From Chaunax sp. Z400 (taxonomy: Eukaryota; Chordata; Actinopteri; Lophiiformes; Chaunacidae): a DNA stretch of 64,000 nt. Numbering within the stretch: the first letter of the stretch is position 1; the number at the start of each line of letters is the position of its first letter. Made by a program: the position numbers and the translations under genes. Below are positions 12,390 through 24,721 of the stretch, one piece after another. The notes beneath the pieces were generated by a model, which was not told the origin of the DNA, did not search any database, and saw only the letters and a list, made by a program, of their open reading frames with translations. The stretch is taken from contig CM075192.1 in assembly GCA_037577475.1 (NCBI GenBank), forward strand, positions 15,029,908 through 15,093,907, written 5' to 3'.

Positions 12390-14569
12390 CATGCTATATA
12401 TATTTCCTATCCTCACTATTTTTTTTTATTTTTTCTCTATCTGCATTTTCCTCACTGTGTTTTCAATTCAATAGAGAGAAAAAGATTGAGGCAAGAGAGA
12501 CGGGGTTTATTTCCAAGACCATTGTGAAGGAGAAATGACGGGAAATGAGAAGGGGGGGGGAGATGAAGATATCTGAAATTTTATCAGCGTTGTAGTGCTT
12601 TGCTGAGCCTGGAGCAAGACTGACAGGAAGAGCTGGTGAGCTAAGCCGTAGTCGCACACACTGATAATGATCTGTCTTGTGCTATCTGACTACAAATGAA
12701 ATGCAATCTACTTGCTGACTACTGCAGATATACAGCCCTGCCATCAGTCAATGACAAACACATGCAGGATACGTGATGGCATTCAATTGTCATCTAATTG
12801 TCCTTGGTTGCTGTGGGAGCTAATCTGATCATTAAAGCAACAATTGTGAGAAAATGAGGTTCTCCTTGTCGTGTCACCGGTGCAAGAGTGTGTCCCAAAA
12901 TAGGTCTGTATAAGTGATAGTTGTGGCACATTATCACAGTCCAAGCTTTACGTTATACTGATCTTTCTGTAATGCTTGCAGTTTATTTCTAAGCCTCAGA
13001 TATTCATCATGCTAGGTCTCATGTTTCAAATGAAGGGATTGACTCTATCGCCACAGTAAAGATGCTCTAAAGACAAAAGTCATGAAAAGAAATGTTTGAA
13101 CCAAAAGCAACACATTAAGACTGATTACAATTGAAAGTATGCAGGTCATATCTAAAAAAAAAAATTAGGCTGACTTGCTTAAGAATCTGTCTCATCATAT
13201 AAACCTAGAGAATGTCGTTTATGTGAGGGGAACATAATCGTCCTCATTGGAGTGTATGTAAACACATACATAGTCTAATTGGGACCATGAGGAGAAGGGA
13301 GGGTTGACTGAGCGATGAATTGAACAGATACACTCTCACCTCTTCTTTGTGCCTGCGTGACCTTTCTAAACAAGGTGTGGCAAACATACAAAAGGATCTC
13401 CATGTAACCATACACTGCAAAGAGCTGGATGAAAGACAGACAGGAGGACGTCATGTGTAAAAGGAGAAAAGTAGAAGGGATCCATTCAAAATTCCAACAG
13501 TAGTCAGTTGCTGTGGGTTAGTTTGAAATATCTGAGGCCTGGTATTGTATGTCCATAGTGCCGCTGTTAGGCTCGGGGTGACATTTCTATTCTTCCTTCC
13601 AGACCTCTCTCTCTTGCACTAGTATCAGATTCTAATCTGTCAGTGGTGCCTCAGCTCCATTCAGCTGATTGGCTCCCATCTAATGGATGGGATAGAAAGC
13701 CCCTCAGTGACATGAAGGGATATAGCTCCTTTTCCCAGACTTCTTCCCTTTTCCCTAAAAAATTGGATTTGATGCCCAACTATTTCCATTTTCATCACAT
13801 ATTTAACCAGTATCCCTTTCTTGTACTTCTAGTACACTGTACAACTCCCTGATTCTCTAAAGTTACAACATAACTACTAGGTCCATGTTTGGACTTCATC
13901 ATGCCAGTAGTTATTGTGTGGTACCAGATGATCTCGGAACCTGGCCTTTGCATCCAGTTTTGTTTTTCCCTGACAATGGGATTAGCGGAGAGTGCCGACT
14001 CTGCAGGTAGAGCTGTAAGTTAATTTGCCCTGCTGTTTGGAGCTATAATGGCTTATTGATTGCCTGACAGAGTTGCAAGAAGCAGCGTGGAAGGGCACAG
14101 AGAGGGTAGAGAATAAGTTAATCATCGCTCAGTGTGTTGCCAGGATTTAATCACATTACCCAAGGTTCACCACTGCCATGTAAATTAATTTTCAACCTTA
14201 GGAGTTGGAGTGACTGCTTTGACACGGAGGAGGACCCTGTTTTTTTTTCCTCAGCTGTGGCCTGGTCCCTGTCGGCCTGGTACTCCCAGCCCAGCACCCA
14301 CCTCAATCCTGTGGGGTGCAGGCTTTCTGCCCAGGGGCCAAACTTAATTCATGCTAAGCTGTTGGGTTAATTTTAGCTATGCTACGCAGTAGTGACCTCC
14401 ATCTGCTATGGCGCTGCTCAGGTTGTCTGGAAAACATCAGCCTGGCCTCCAAATTTCAGACCATAACTCCCAGACAGCTGGTTGGGGCATCACTCATTTC
14501 TTCCACTACCCTTGCAGGCTAAAATGCTCCTGTGCAGTCTGTGCATGTGTATACAGTATGAGCAGGAAG

Positions 14570-14572
<3 letters not shown>

Positions 14573-14632
<60 letters not shown>
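14573..14632. repeat. Long (TG)n microsatellite, about 30 units
   Basis: An uninterrupted run of TG dinucleotides about 60 bp long. Open reading frames with long Cys-Val or Thr-His repeats across this run come from the microsatellite and are not genes. Length polymorphism between individuals is likely. Confidence 0.97.
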
Positions 14633-14636
<4 letters not shown>

Positions 14637-16165
14637 AGAGGAACTCTGGCCCATTAGCACTGCCATTGTACACACATTCTCACTACGGCTGGTTACCTGG
14701 AAACTGCACATGCTGCCTTTATTTGACCGATGTCCCTCTAGCTGCCCGCACAGATTGAGAGAATGCTCCCCCATTTGAACTCCAAGAAAAGCTGCTATTA
14801 ACACTGTGGTCTACATCACTGAACTGTAACAGAGCTGAGTAAGTCTGTTTTAACCTCAGTGTGGCCAGCCATGACAGATTGTGCTGTCATTTAGAAGCAA
14901 AATCCACTGCCCACCATGCTTATTCTCAAGGTTCCATGACACATTGGCATGTGTTTATGCAGAAAGCAGCAAAACCAGGTTTAGGTCGGAGTTTGCCCAT
15001 GCTTCAGCCTGGCTTCTATCAATCTGTCTGCACCCAAACGCTCAGCTAACCAAAGCCAAAACAATGGCACAGAGGGGAGAGCGGTGAAAGAGTAACATAA
15101 CGTAAACAGAGAGACAGAGATAAGTTGACTTTGCACCCCATCACCTATTCACCCAGTCACTGACCTGATGGCCAAATTCCTATCTCACAACAACAGGAGC
15201 AACATCTGTCAAAACGGTCCATTTCGAACCCAAATCTAATCCTCGTCATGTCTCATCACCACCAGAACACCTGGTACAACACGTAGACTACTCTTTAATC
15301 AGAAAAGCCTTGATGTGATTTGAAGTAATTGCACAGAAATCTGGTGCTTGGAGATCACAAGCACAGAAGGAGCGATGGGAAGGAACAACAAAGTCAGGAA
15401 TACATTGTCGAATAGAAAATAGCAGACATGGTGCAATTAAGCTCGGGATGAGAGAGAAGATGGAGGTGGCTCCAGTTGGACGGAGAGTCACTCTTGGCTT
15501 GTGAGGGGAAGATAAAGGGACAGGTGGTGTTCTGTTCTCTCAAAGATCTCTGACAGCTGGCAACTCTCTGGCTTTAGGCATGCTGCCATAAAATGTATGT
15601 GTGCATGTCGCTGAGAGTGTGATACGCATGTTTGTGTGACATTTGTTTGTGAGTCTCTGTGTTTATAGCCATGTGTGCCTGCATTTGGTGGTTGTTTGAG
15701 CACTTGCCAGCTGAGATATTTTTTCCAAAGTCAGTCTCAACTCTCATACCTATAGGCTTTTTTTTTCTTTTTTTGTTTACCTAGGCTTCAGTGTAGGGCA
15801 ATAAACTGAATGTGTAGCAGGTCGATTCCTGTTCTAACCCAGTTTAGACTAAAGGAGTAGTCTGTTCATCCTACTCAGTCTGTTTGTATTTCCTTGCCAC
15901 TTACCTCCATCCCTTTTTTTACATTTGGACTTTACCCCTACTGTTGAAGACTAATGCTAATATTTCTGTGCTGAATCATTTTTACCCTGCAGTATGTAAT
16001 TTCTGCCGCTATGGGTTCTCTCAATGAATGAAAGAATGAAAGGCCAGAGTCATGAAGTCATGTCGGATCATGGAAGTTGTTGTCATCACTGTTAAGCAAA
16101 ATGTGCAGCATATAAAGAATAATCATGCTCAATCATGAGTGAGCAATACAAACAATAGTGTCGCG

Positions 16166-16181
16166 AGCTAACTAGTTAGCT
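16166..16181. repeat. Perfect 16-bp palindrome
   Basis: AGCTAACTAGTTAGCT is its own reverse complement. TAGC-rich words are common in fish interspersed repeats, so this may be a repeat fragment. Confidence 0.6.
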
Positions 16182-16476
16182 GCCTTCTTTCCTTACTGTG
16201 ACATCATCTGGTGTTTTTGATGTTTCTACAGAAGTTATAACTAGATACTGCTTTAAGTAGAGGGGGTAAAGGGGCAAATTGAATTGCACTCTTACCTTGA
16301 ATCTAATTGGTTTGAATATTGTTAGAAACATTTGGGATAATTTGAGTAGATGGAAAAATGTTGTACCTTTTAAAATTGGCAAATGTAATTCTATACATTT
16401 CTACTTTAGTAAATAAAATATTCTATCATGTTGTTTAATTTGCCTTTCTCATAAACATGATTATATGACCAGTAAA

Positions 16477-16986
16477 CAGAGGTGGCAAAAGTACACACAT
16501 CCTATACTCAAGTACAAGTATAGCTGTGTAAACAAAAAACAAAACAACAACAACAACAAAACAACTGGTAAATTTAGAGGTATTGATTCAACATCTGCAG
16601 AAAAAAACACTGTAATACATTTCCTGTCAATTTTGTCTTCGTGTTTGTTTTACGTTCTGTTGTTGTCTCTCATCATCATCTGCTGTTGTCATCGTGTGTG
16701 ATATGCACTAATGGATACACCAAGGGATTGTCTTCCCTACATGTTATTGTCCCATCCATTTAGGTTGAAATCAAGTCTTGATTTCAGCAGAGCAGGCAAT
16801 GATGCAAACTAAAAGTAATTAACTAAATTAATGGGCCTGTTCTGAAAATGTAAAGAGTAGAAAGTACAGATGTTTGTGTTGAAATGTAGGGAGTGAAAGT
16901 TAAAAGTTGTCAGAAAAATAAATACTCGAGTAAAGGACTGGTAAGTACAGTAATGAAGTATTTGTACTCCCTTACTTCTGCTAGTG
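16477..16986. mobile_element. Relic of a GTACTCAAGTA-type fish DNA-transposon repeat (MITE-like)
   Basis: The left end reads CAGAGGTGGCAAAAGTACAC and is followed by TACTCAAGTACAAGTA. The right end contains ATACTCGAGTAAAGGACTGG and GTATTTGTACTCCCTTACTT and closes with CTAGTG. Repeats beginning CAGAGGTGGAAAAGTAC and ending in TTACTTTCCACCACTG, with many ACTCAAGTA words, are common in teleosts in my recollection. This copy is degraded, with an unrelated-looking middle, and has no coding capacity. Superfamily assignment is not attempted. Confidence 0.55.
16533..16562. repeat. Short (CAA)n simple repeat
   Basis: A run of AACAACAACAACAAC-type units lies within the degraded element. Minor simple repeat. 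Confidence 0.75.
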
Positions 16987-18488
16987 AATGCTTCTGCGTG
17001 TAAAGCAGATGCCAGAATAACGAATGAGAAAGAACAGAAGGGACTAACATTTCCTCTGGCCTGACACTATCTAGTGTTCATGTACTCTGGTTAGTTCAGA
17101 GTTCTTACTGTGTTGGCTTTGGGCTTGTTCCACATAGAGCTCTGTGTTTGATCAGGCAGTTTGGTGGTGGCCACTGAGAAGACCTCTTGTCATCCCAATG
17201 GCAGACTGCTTTTGTTTGTGGAAATGAAAAAGAAATGGTCTTAAACGGGCCTGAGGCGGTTATTTGCTGTTGGCAAACAGACACTGTCCTCAGTGGTGAA
17301 GTGCTCAGTTGCCACTGTGGCCTGACAGCTGGCTTTTATCCCTCGATGCTGCAGAGTTTGTTCTCAATGCAAGTTGCTCTTTAATGTAATTCATGCTCTT
17401 AAACTCTGCATGCCCATCGCTCACTGGTGGAGGCTGACAATAAAGATTCCCCTCCAGCACTACCTTTGGGCAACAGAATGTGAATCCACCTCTTCTTTGA
17501 CCATTATTGATTGATGTCGCTTTTATAAGTGCACTCTTTTTCTCTGCTTTGCCATTGGTTTCTTTGAAGTTGGGAATTCCTTTCAGCGTCGCACCCTCAG
17601 TGGAACAGTTGGCCTGCACCTGATCTATTGATGTTTCACGCCTCAGAAGTTACCTTGACTAGGACGCCCTCTTTGAGATGGGGTAACTTTTTCTTATGCA
17701 AAAATTTATGACAGTGTTTTAAGATGAAATAACTCTTCGGCAGTACCATCTGTATCCACTCTCCACTTTTCTCTATACACATTATTCCCAACCTACCTTG
17801 ATTATAAGCTATAATCTCCACCACAAACTGATCACAGTGATGGGAATGTATACCTGATCTTATTAGACGTTAAAGTTGTCCCATAGTGGCATTGGTTATC
17901 CCTTCAAGGATCATAACTGCACTTAGCTCCAGCCCATCAGCCACACATAATTCATCATTTATGCACATTGACTCTATCAAGATTCCTGTTAGTTTATTCT
18001 CCCCGAAATGTGTGTCTCACCAGGTAATAATTTAGTCTTAAGCTGTTTGTAATTAATAATTGTTGAGGCAATTCTCCAGATCAATAGTTTCTAATTGCAT
18101 GGGATGATTCACACACACCCACCTCTTATTGGAAATTGCTCCTGAAAAGTTTTCTTTTCTGTTGTAAAATGACAGATATGCTTGAATAGTCTCATTTTTC
18201 ATGTAACAGTTGGCACTGAGATCCACTAATTACTGTCCCGGTGCTTGAGGCATATGGTTGGTACTTGTCCTTCCCACAAGTGGCAACATTATTCAGTTAA
18301 AACTTGTAGAGAAAGCAATGAACACATCAGGCACTGCTTGGCCTCTTTAGATTTACCTCATCACGAACATAATTTCTGCTGCACTACATTGAAGCTGGTA
18401 TCAGAAAATATGTTCTCCTGTCCCGCATTAGAATCCAACTATTTCCCCCAAGGCACAGCCACATAAAGCCACCTTTGTCCTCTATGCT

Positions 18489-18531
18489 CACACACACACA
18501 CATACACACACATACATGCACACACAGACAC
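18489..18531. repeat. Imperfect (CA)n microsatellite
   Basis: CA units interrupted by CATA and CATGCA. About 43 bp long, in intron. Confidence 0.9.
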
Positions 18532-21500
18532 GTTATCCATGATTGATGTCCAAATATATTCATTGTGGGCATCAACTCTTATTCCTCTTGACCATAAAGT
18601 TGGAGGAAGTCCAATAACTCAAGGGAAATGTCAACATAACCTTTTTTTGTGACAGAAATGTACCATGAAGTGTGCAGAGATGTGTTACACCAGTGTGTAT
18701 GTCATAGCGTGGATGTCAGTCAGATGGCAGCGTCAAAGTCTTGTCAAAATTCTGGTTGCCTGCCACAAATGAGAGTAGAGTAACCTTCGAAAGTATGTTA
18801 ATTCAGTATTTTCTCAAGTTGATGTGTGAATTTTGACTGCTGCGTTTCACATGCCAGATTGTTATTTTCCAAACTGGTAAAAACAGCATGCCTTCAGATT
18901 GTATTTATGCCGCAAAACAAGAGTAAGTGAGGCTGGTCGGAGGTAGAGAAAATCTTCCAAAGCTCTCAGCAGACAGCTTTTTTTCCTCATGTTGTCTGGG
19001 AACTGTCACAAGAGAGGAGATCAAGGTGAGCATTTTGCCCAGTCCAAACAACGTTGGAGCCCATGGACACTGGCTGCTCGTTCCAGAGGACAGGCAGAGC
19101 AGAGCATAAACCCTTAAAGCAGGCTTTAAACAAACAGTCTGCGTGTGGCTTCTCTGTTAAAATGTCTCTGTCTTCCTCTCGGCTGCTCTCCAGAACAATG
19201 TGTGAGCAGCCGTATCCCTGTCTGATTTATCTGTGCTAGCTGAGATAAGACTCTCGCTTAGCCCATCTGTCAATCCTCTCAGCCAGAGTGAGCATCAATC
19301 CAGCTTGTAGACAAAAGGTTTGCTGGATGGATATAGCAGACCAGACATTAAATGAACACCTGTATTGCCTTGACCATCTAGCTTTTACGTGGAACTCAGT
19401 AAGGACATTGGAAAACCTTTTATCTCCACAGATTTCCCATTGATCTTGGGGTTTCTGAATTATGTTTGAAGAGACGGGGAATGTCTAGGTTTTTCTCCAA
19501 TGTGTGATTGTAATTGAATCGTTTTCTCCAACTCTTTAGATGTTAGTTTAGCCTTAATTTTCTCCTCAGTGAGCGCTGATGTTGCAAAATGAATGTTTAT
19601 TACTTCAGAGATTTGCTGAGCTGTAATCACTACAAAACAGGATATAATAGAGTTTTTTGTTCATACAAATTCTTCATCCTACCACGGAATGTTACATCCA
19701 AGCCCTGGGAACCCAGTCCCAACGTGGACAATTCAGAGCCGCCTTGTCAGATTGCTCCTTACAGAAATAATAGTTCCTCTTAATTTCTACCTGATTGATA
19801 GTAGACGCGCATACCTGCTAAGTAAGGTGGATCGTATTCATCAGTCAGCTTTACTACAAAAGACTGTTCAGGTGCACTCCTTAGAACTAAGTTGAACAGA
19901 TGCTCACCAAGGTTTTTTTCTTTCTGCAAATCACAAGTGAGTTTGTGGAACAAAGTGAGACGGATGAGACTCAAGGGAAAATCTTTCAGCAAGATGAGAG
20001 AGTAGGTGTGTAGGAAGTGTGCATATGGGCGTACTTGTATATTTACTTCGGGCGTATGGACAGACACCAGATGAAACCAATTTATATCCTTGATGTGCCT
20101 GTTTTCATCAGAGAGCTTCAGCATCACTCTGTCCTGCTGACAGTAATTGCCTAACAGACAGAGCATCTCCTCTATTGGTCCGGGCCAGAGACATTTATGT
20201 CTGAGGGATCAGGAGCACACTGAGACATAGACAATAAACAGTGGTTAACTCTGAAAGAGAATAACTCTTTCTAAAACCTGACCGGAGGATTTCTTGGACA
20301 ACACTTCACCTATCATGCATGCTGCAGTGCTGTACTACAACGTCCCCTCAGCTGGCCTTTTCTTATACCAACATTATCCCTTTGGTCCTAATCCAGATAT
20401 GTGTCATCACCATATTTGGGAAAAAATTACAGGGATTGGCATTGCAATAATGAGATTTTGTTGCGCTATAAATATTGCTCAGGGTGGAATAACACTTTGG
20501 GTGATGAGTGAAAGTAGATGGAGGTGTAGTGTGTGCAGTGCACAGCTGGAGAGGATAAAACTAGCTAGATGTCGTCAAGGTAATCGAATGAACTGTGGTA
20601 CCAAGCACTGTTTCAGTTTACACATAGAGAACTGCTTTATAGATGCTTCAGTTATTTATGAAATCCAATGTGTTCCAAGAAGGACTGTTCTGCAAAGAAG
20701 TATCGAGACCAGGATCATTCATTTTCACAAACGTGTGCACGTGTCATACATGCACATGCACCGGGGAGAAAGTGATGAGGAAGTTTCTTAGACCAAGTAC
20801 ATGTTCAGCACTGGAAATGGAGGCTCTTCAGCTACATCTCTTTGATGTAGCAGACAAAAAGCAGGCATAGTGTCCCTGAAGAACACTTATGTTAGGATAT
20901 ATCCCCCCCTCTCTGAGGCCCTGCTGTTAGGGGATTTTTACTGTACAGTAACTACCATTTACATGATAATGCTCCCAGGGTAAATAAACCACTAACACCG
21001 CCATGTGCTTTTCTCTTTCCACTCGTTTTCCCTCGGTGTAGTGGCTGTCATTATACTGTGCATACTTGCATAGAACTGAATGCTAAATGACTGATAAGAA
21101 TAAATGTATAAATTGGTTTCAGTTTCAGACATTGGTCCCGCAGTATTTTCTTCTGCAGCAGTGTGGTCTTGGTAATCAGCTGCCGCTTGGCGCTCGCTGG
21201 CAACTGGTATCTGTCAGTGACAGAGCTGGGGGTCCTCAATCACCCTTTCCCTTCTCTTTGACCTCCCATCTTGCACCTTTAATCCTGTCTGTCTCTGTTT
21301 ATAAACTTTATACATTTTGACAGCTGGAGGATTTGGGGCCAAAGGCACTTTTTTTCTTATCTTCCTGAGCCCCACTTCCCCACTTCTCTGCCAACAGGGA
21401 GAGACACTTTAGGAGCTTAAAAATAATCACTCCTTCTAGTGAGGGGTTTTGGGATTGAGCGTGGACTGACCCCTGAATGTGGCCGTGCCGTCTGTTTTCC

Positions 21501-24500
21501 TTCCTAACACCTGATTGAAATGGGAAAAGTATATAGAGATTCAACTCATTCTTATTTATTTATGGTTGGTCGCCCCCTGTTTTGCATAGCCCAGCGGTGG
21601 ATTAGCGCTGTGTAGTTGGGTCCACAGTGGAGGGGCCCCACTTCCCTGGCACGCTCAGGGGGGCTGGAATGTGCAACACACCGCCAGGACTAACGGTGTA
21701 TGAGAGGGGGGTTGTATGAGCTGTCTACCTCAATAGACTTCTTTACTGTGTGCATGCTGCATTCCCCTCTTTTTTTCAGTTCTCAGCTCCAGTGTTTTGT
21801 AATTCGGGGTCTAAACTATTCATTTTCGAAATTTAGCTGTCAGGAGTCAAGAATATCAGCATTGTAGGAGTTGCAGCTAAATTTATGTGGTGTGCAATAT
21901 GTATTTAACTTTTGACACTGGCCAGAAAACCATGTATTCGGCCTATGATAAAGACCTCGTGTAAACAATGTTGACAGCATGCTTGTGTACCAGGAAGTGC
22001 AACAGGATGCAAGATCTTTGTAGGTTAAACACATCTGTCATGGCCACGGCACTGTGTCCATTCATTACTCTTTTGCATGCTACATGCTGTCAAACTCTTG
22101 ACTGACAGCTAAATCTGTTGGCTTATATTAGAGCTAAGCCACTGTGTAATTGAATATTAGTTAAATCCTCATCAAACTGCAGAGATTTGACCTAAAAAAA
22201 ATATAATTGGAGTACAGTGCCCCCCTTGGGCATAAGAGTTGGCTTTTTACTGTTGTGTTTATTATAATATGATTAGGTTATCAAACTTTTTTCTTTTTTT
22301 TCAGTTATCTTTTGAACTTTTTCTGTAGGAACAACTGTATATAGCTGTGCTTGATTTTTGATGATGATTTGCATTTTTCTGCCAGTCATTCTGAAATACC
22401 TTTTAAGTTAGGAGATCATGGCATAATTAGCTCATAGCCTTTGAACATCGCTGTGCACAGCATACAACTATGTATCAATAAAATATGAGAGCAGGCTTCC
22501 TTTGTCTTTATTTTGTATTAGACTGGCATACCTGCTATGCTACTTTTTTTATATCCTCACCATAATATGGACAGAGAATATTTGTAGTTAATAGAGCTGA
22601 ACCTAAATGAAGAAAAAGGAGACTGTGCCATAGACTCTGTGGGGAGTCATACTGACATCTTCTATGCATAATGCACTTTGCAGTGAGCTGCCTGATTAAT
22701 GCAGAGGAGCATTTAAGTGGCGTCAGGAGGACATCAGCTGAGACAGTTGTGTTGTTTGATAAAACATCTCTAATTAAAATCTGTGTTCCTTTCTGATGTT
22801 TTTTGCATATATTATCTGCTTTTTCTTTAACTCTCTCGGGAGGAAAATAAATTGCATTAATTAAGTTTTGCTCTAAAGGAACCATTTTTCTGTGTTTAGT
22901 GATATTTGTTTCTGTGGACTGCCATGCTTGCTAATTAAAAAGCTTGTTAACTAGGTAACAGTCAAGAGACTTCAAAAATCCCATCTGCATTCTTTAGTTG
23001 TTTTTGTTCGTTTGCCATGCAGATGTTTGCTACAACTGCTTACTTTTGTCCTTTAGTGATATGTTGAAATGAGTGTCATTAAACGGTGTATTGGGAAAAA
23101 ACACAGGATAAGGTAGAGAGTAAAGTAGAGGCAATTCTAGCCAGTTCATTTTTTCCCCTTTCTCAATAGATTTTCCTTGTATACTTCTCCCTTTGCAGCC
23201 TCATACTCACCATTTCACTTTATTCTCCAAACTAGTATGAGAAAAAATGATTAATAAAATGAAGTTTTAATTTTTTTATGATTTATGGGTCATTGCAGTT
23301 TAGAAATTACATGATTTACTGTTGCCTGTTGCAACATTTGTAAAATTATTTTTGAAAGATGGAGAGATATTAGATAGCAAAAAATACACTTTTACAAAAT
23401 AATTGAAGAAACAGATGAACAGCGACTGAATTGTACCTCTGCAGTTCATTTGGTGGAATCCTGGTGTCTGGGGGAAGTGGAAGAAATAGACATGATGAAT
23501 GTGTGGAAAGACTCATCTTAACTCTCAGCGGGGGTGCGAGATAATGTGAGCCACTTAGTGAACAGGAAGGAAGAAGATTGCTTCTTTTTTTTTTCACAGC
23601 ATCTTATTTACAAAGTCTGAATGCCAGATCTCCATCTGCTAAAGCCAAATTACAGCAGTGCTGTGTTTAATTCCTCTGCATTCAAAGAGATTTCATTTTT
23701 TTTCACTGGACAGATCTTATTGTATTTTGAAATTCATAAACTGAAACTCACACTGATTAAATCAACTTTAAGAATTAGAAAAGATGTTTTCTTTAATTGC
23801 AGACTGTTTTCTTGCTGTCTTCATTTTGTCTTCCTGGCTCAGTATCTCTCACTGTGCCCAAACAGTGGTGGAGTTGACATTTACCCCTCCTGCAGACAAA
23901 GAGTGCTGGCAGAGTGAATGGTGAATGGAGGGAGTAGCCTGCAACTACGGGGCACAGGCCAGATGGATTAACTTGAAAGGCATGGTATTGTAAACCAAAT
24001 TCAAATTAATCCTTTTTTTGTGTCCCTTGATGGAACAATGGTTCTTGCCTTGGCCTCACAGAGACATTGACGCTGAGGGGAGAGTCAGGCCATCACCATA
24101 TCCGACACTCTGTTCACATCACTGCTCTCAATTACCTGCCACAGAAATAAGACACTCTCTCAAAACTTGAAAAATTATTCAAGGCAACCTATGAACTGAA
24201 TATATTTAAATGTTAATTTACAAATCACATATTATAGTACATATACACCTCTGGAAACTGGTTTCATTATCTGCCTGGTACTTTTTCTTGCTCATTTTTA
24301 ATGCAGCATGGTGTCAGGATTTCCATATAAAATAGTTCTCAGACCATTTGGGTCTGTCCAGTTTTTTGGGGGGGCCTGTCTGTTTCCCTTAAGGCCTATC
24401 CGATCTGACACAGCCTAACAAATACAAGTGAACTCCAAAACCCACTCTGCTGGACAAAATTCCTTAAACTGAAAGTTTTTGGTTTTCCACTATTTGACCA

Positions 24501-24698
24501 TTTTCTTTTTCAAATGCAGTGCGGCCTCACTATAATTATTGTAAGAATCACTGTTTGCCAGCTTTTCTATGTTTTCTCAATGGCCCATGCTGCTCCATAC
24601 TCTGTTTCCTTAAGACATTTTTATGGCAAAGTCTGTTGGCAAATCACTATTAAATTCCATTTTGAACCACTTCTTAATTCTTCCTCCTCCCATTCATT

Positions 24699-24721
24699 TG
24701 TGTGTGTGTGTGTGTGTGTGT
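24699..24721. repeat. (TG)n microsatellite
   Basis: Around 11 TG units, followed by TCTTTGTGTGTGC. Intronic. Confidence 0.9.

Larger units (their letters stand above)
4699..14572. other. Intron segment without recognised genes
   Basis: Apart from the items listed separately, this segment holds scattered homopolymers (T14 at 6593-6606, T runs at 11161-11175), short TG runs near 5629-5650 and 11426-11445, an AT-rich patch at about 10684-10730 and small inverted repeats at 11060-11090 and 12366-12389. No coding or RNA gene was recognised. Confidence 0.7.

Noticed and set aside
14408..14804. ORFs with long Cys-Val or Thr-His repeats
   Set aside because: They are translations of the TG/CA microsatellite in different frames.
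20294..20791. 165-codon ORF on the + strand
   Set aside because: No domain or splice context recognised. Size is expected by chance in a 64-kb window.
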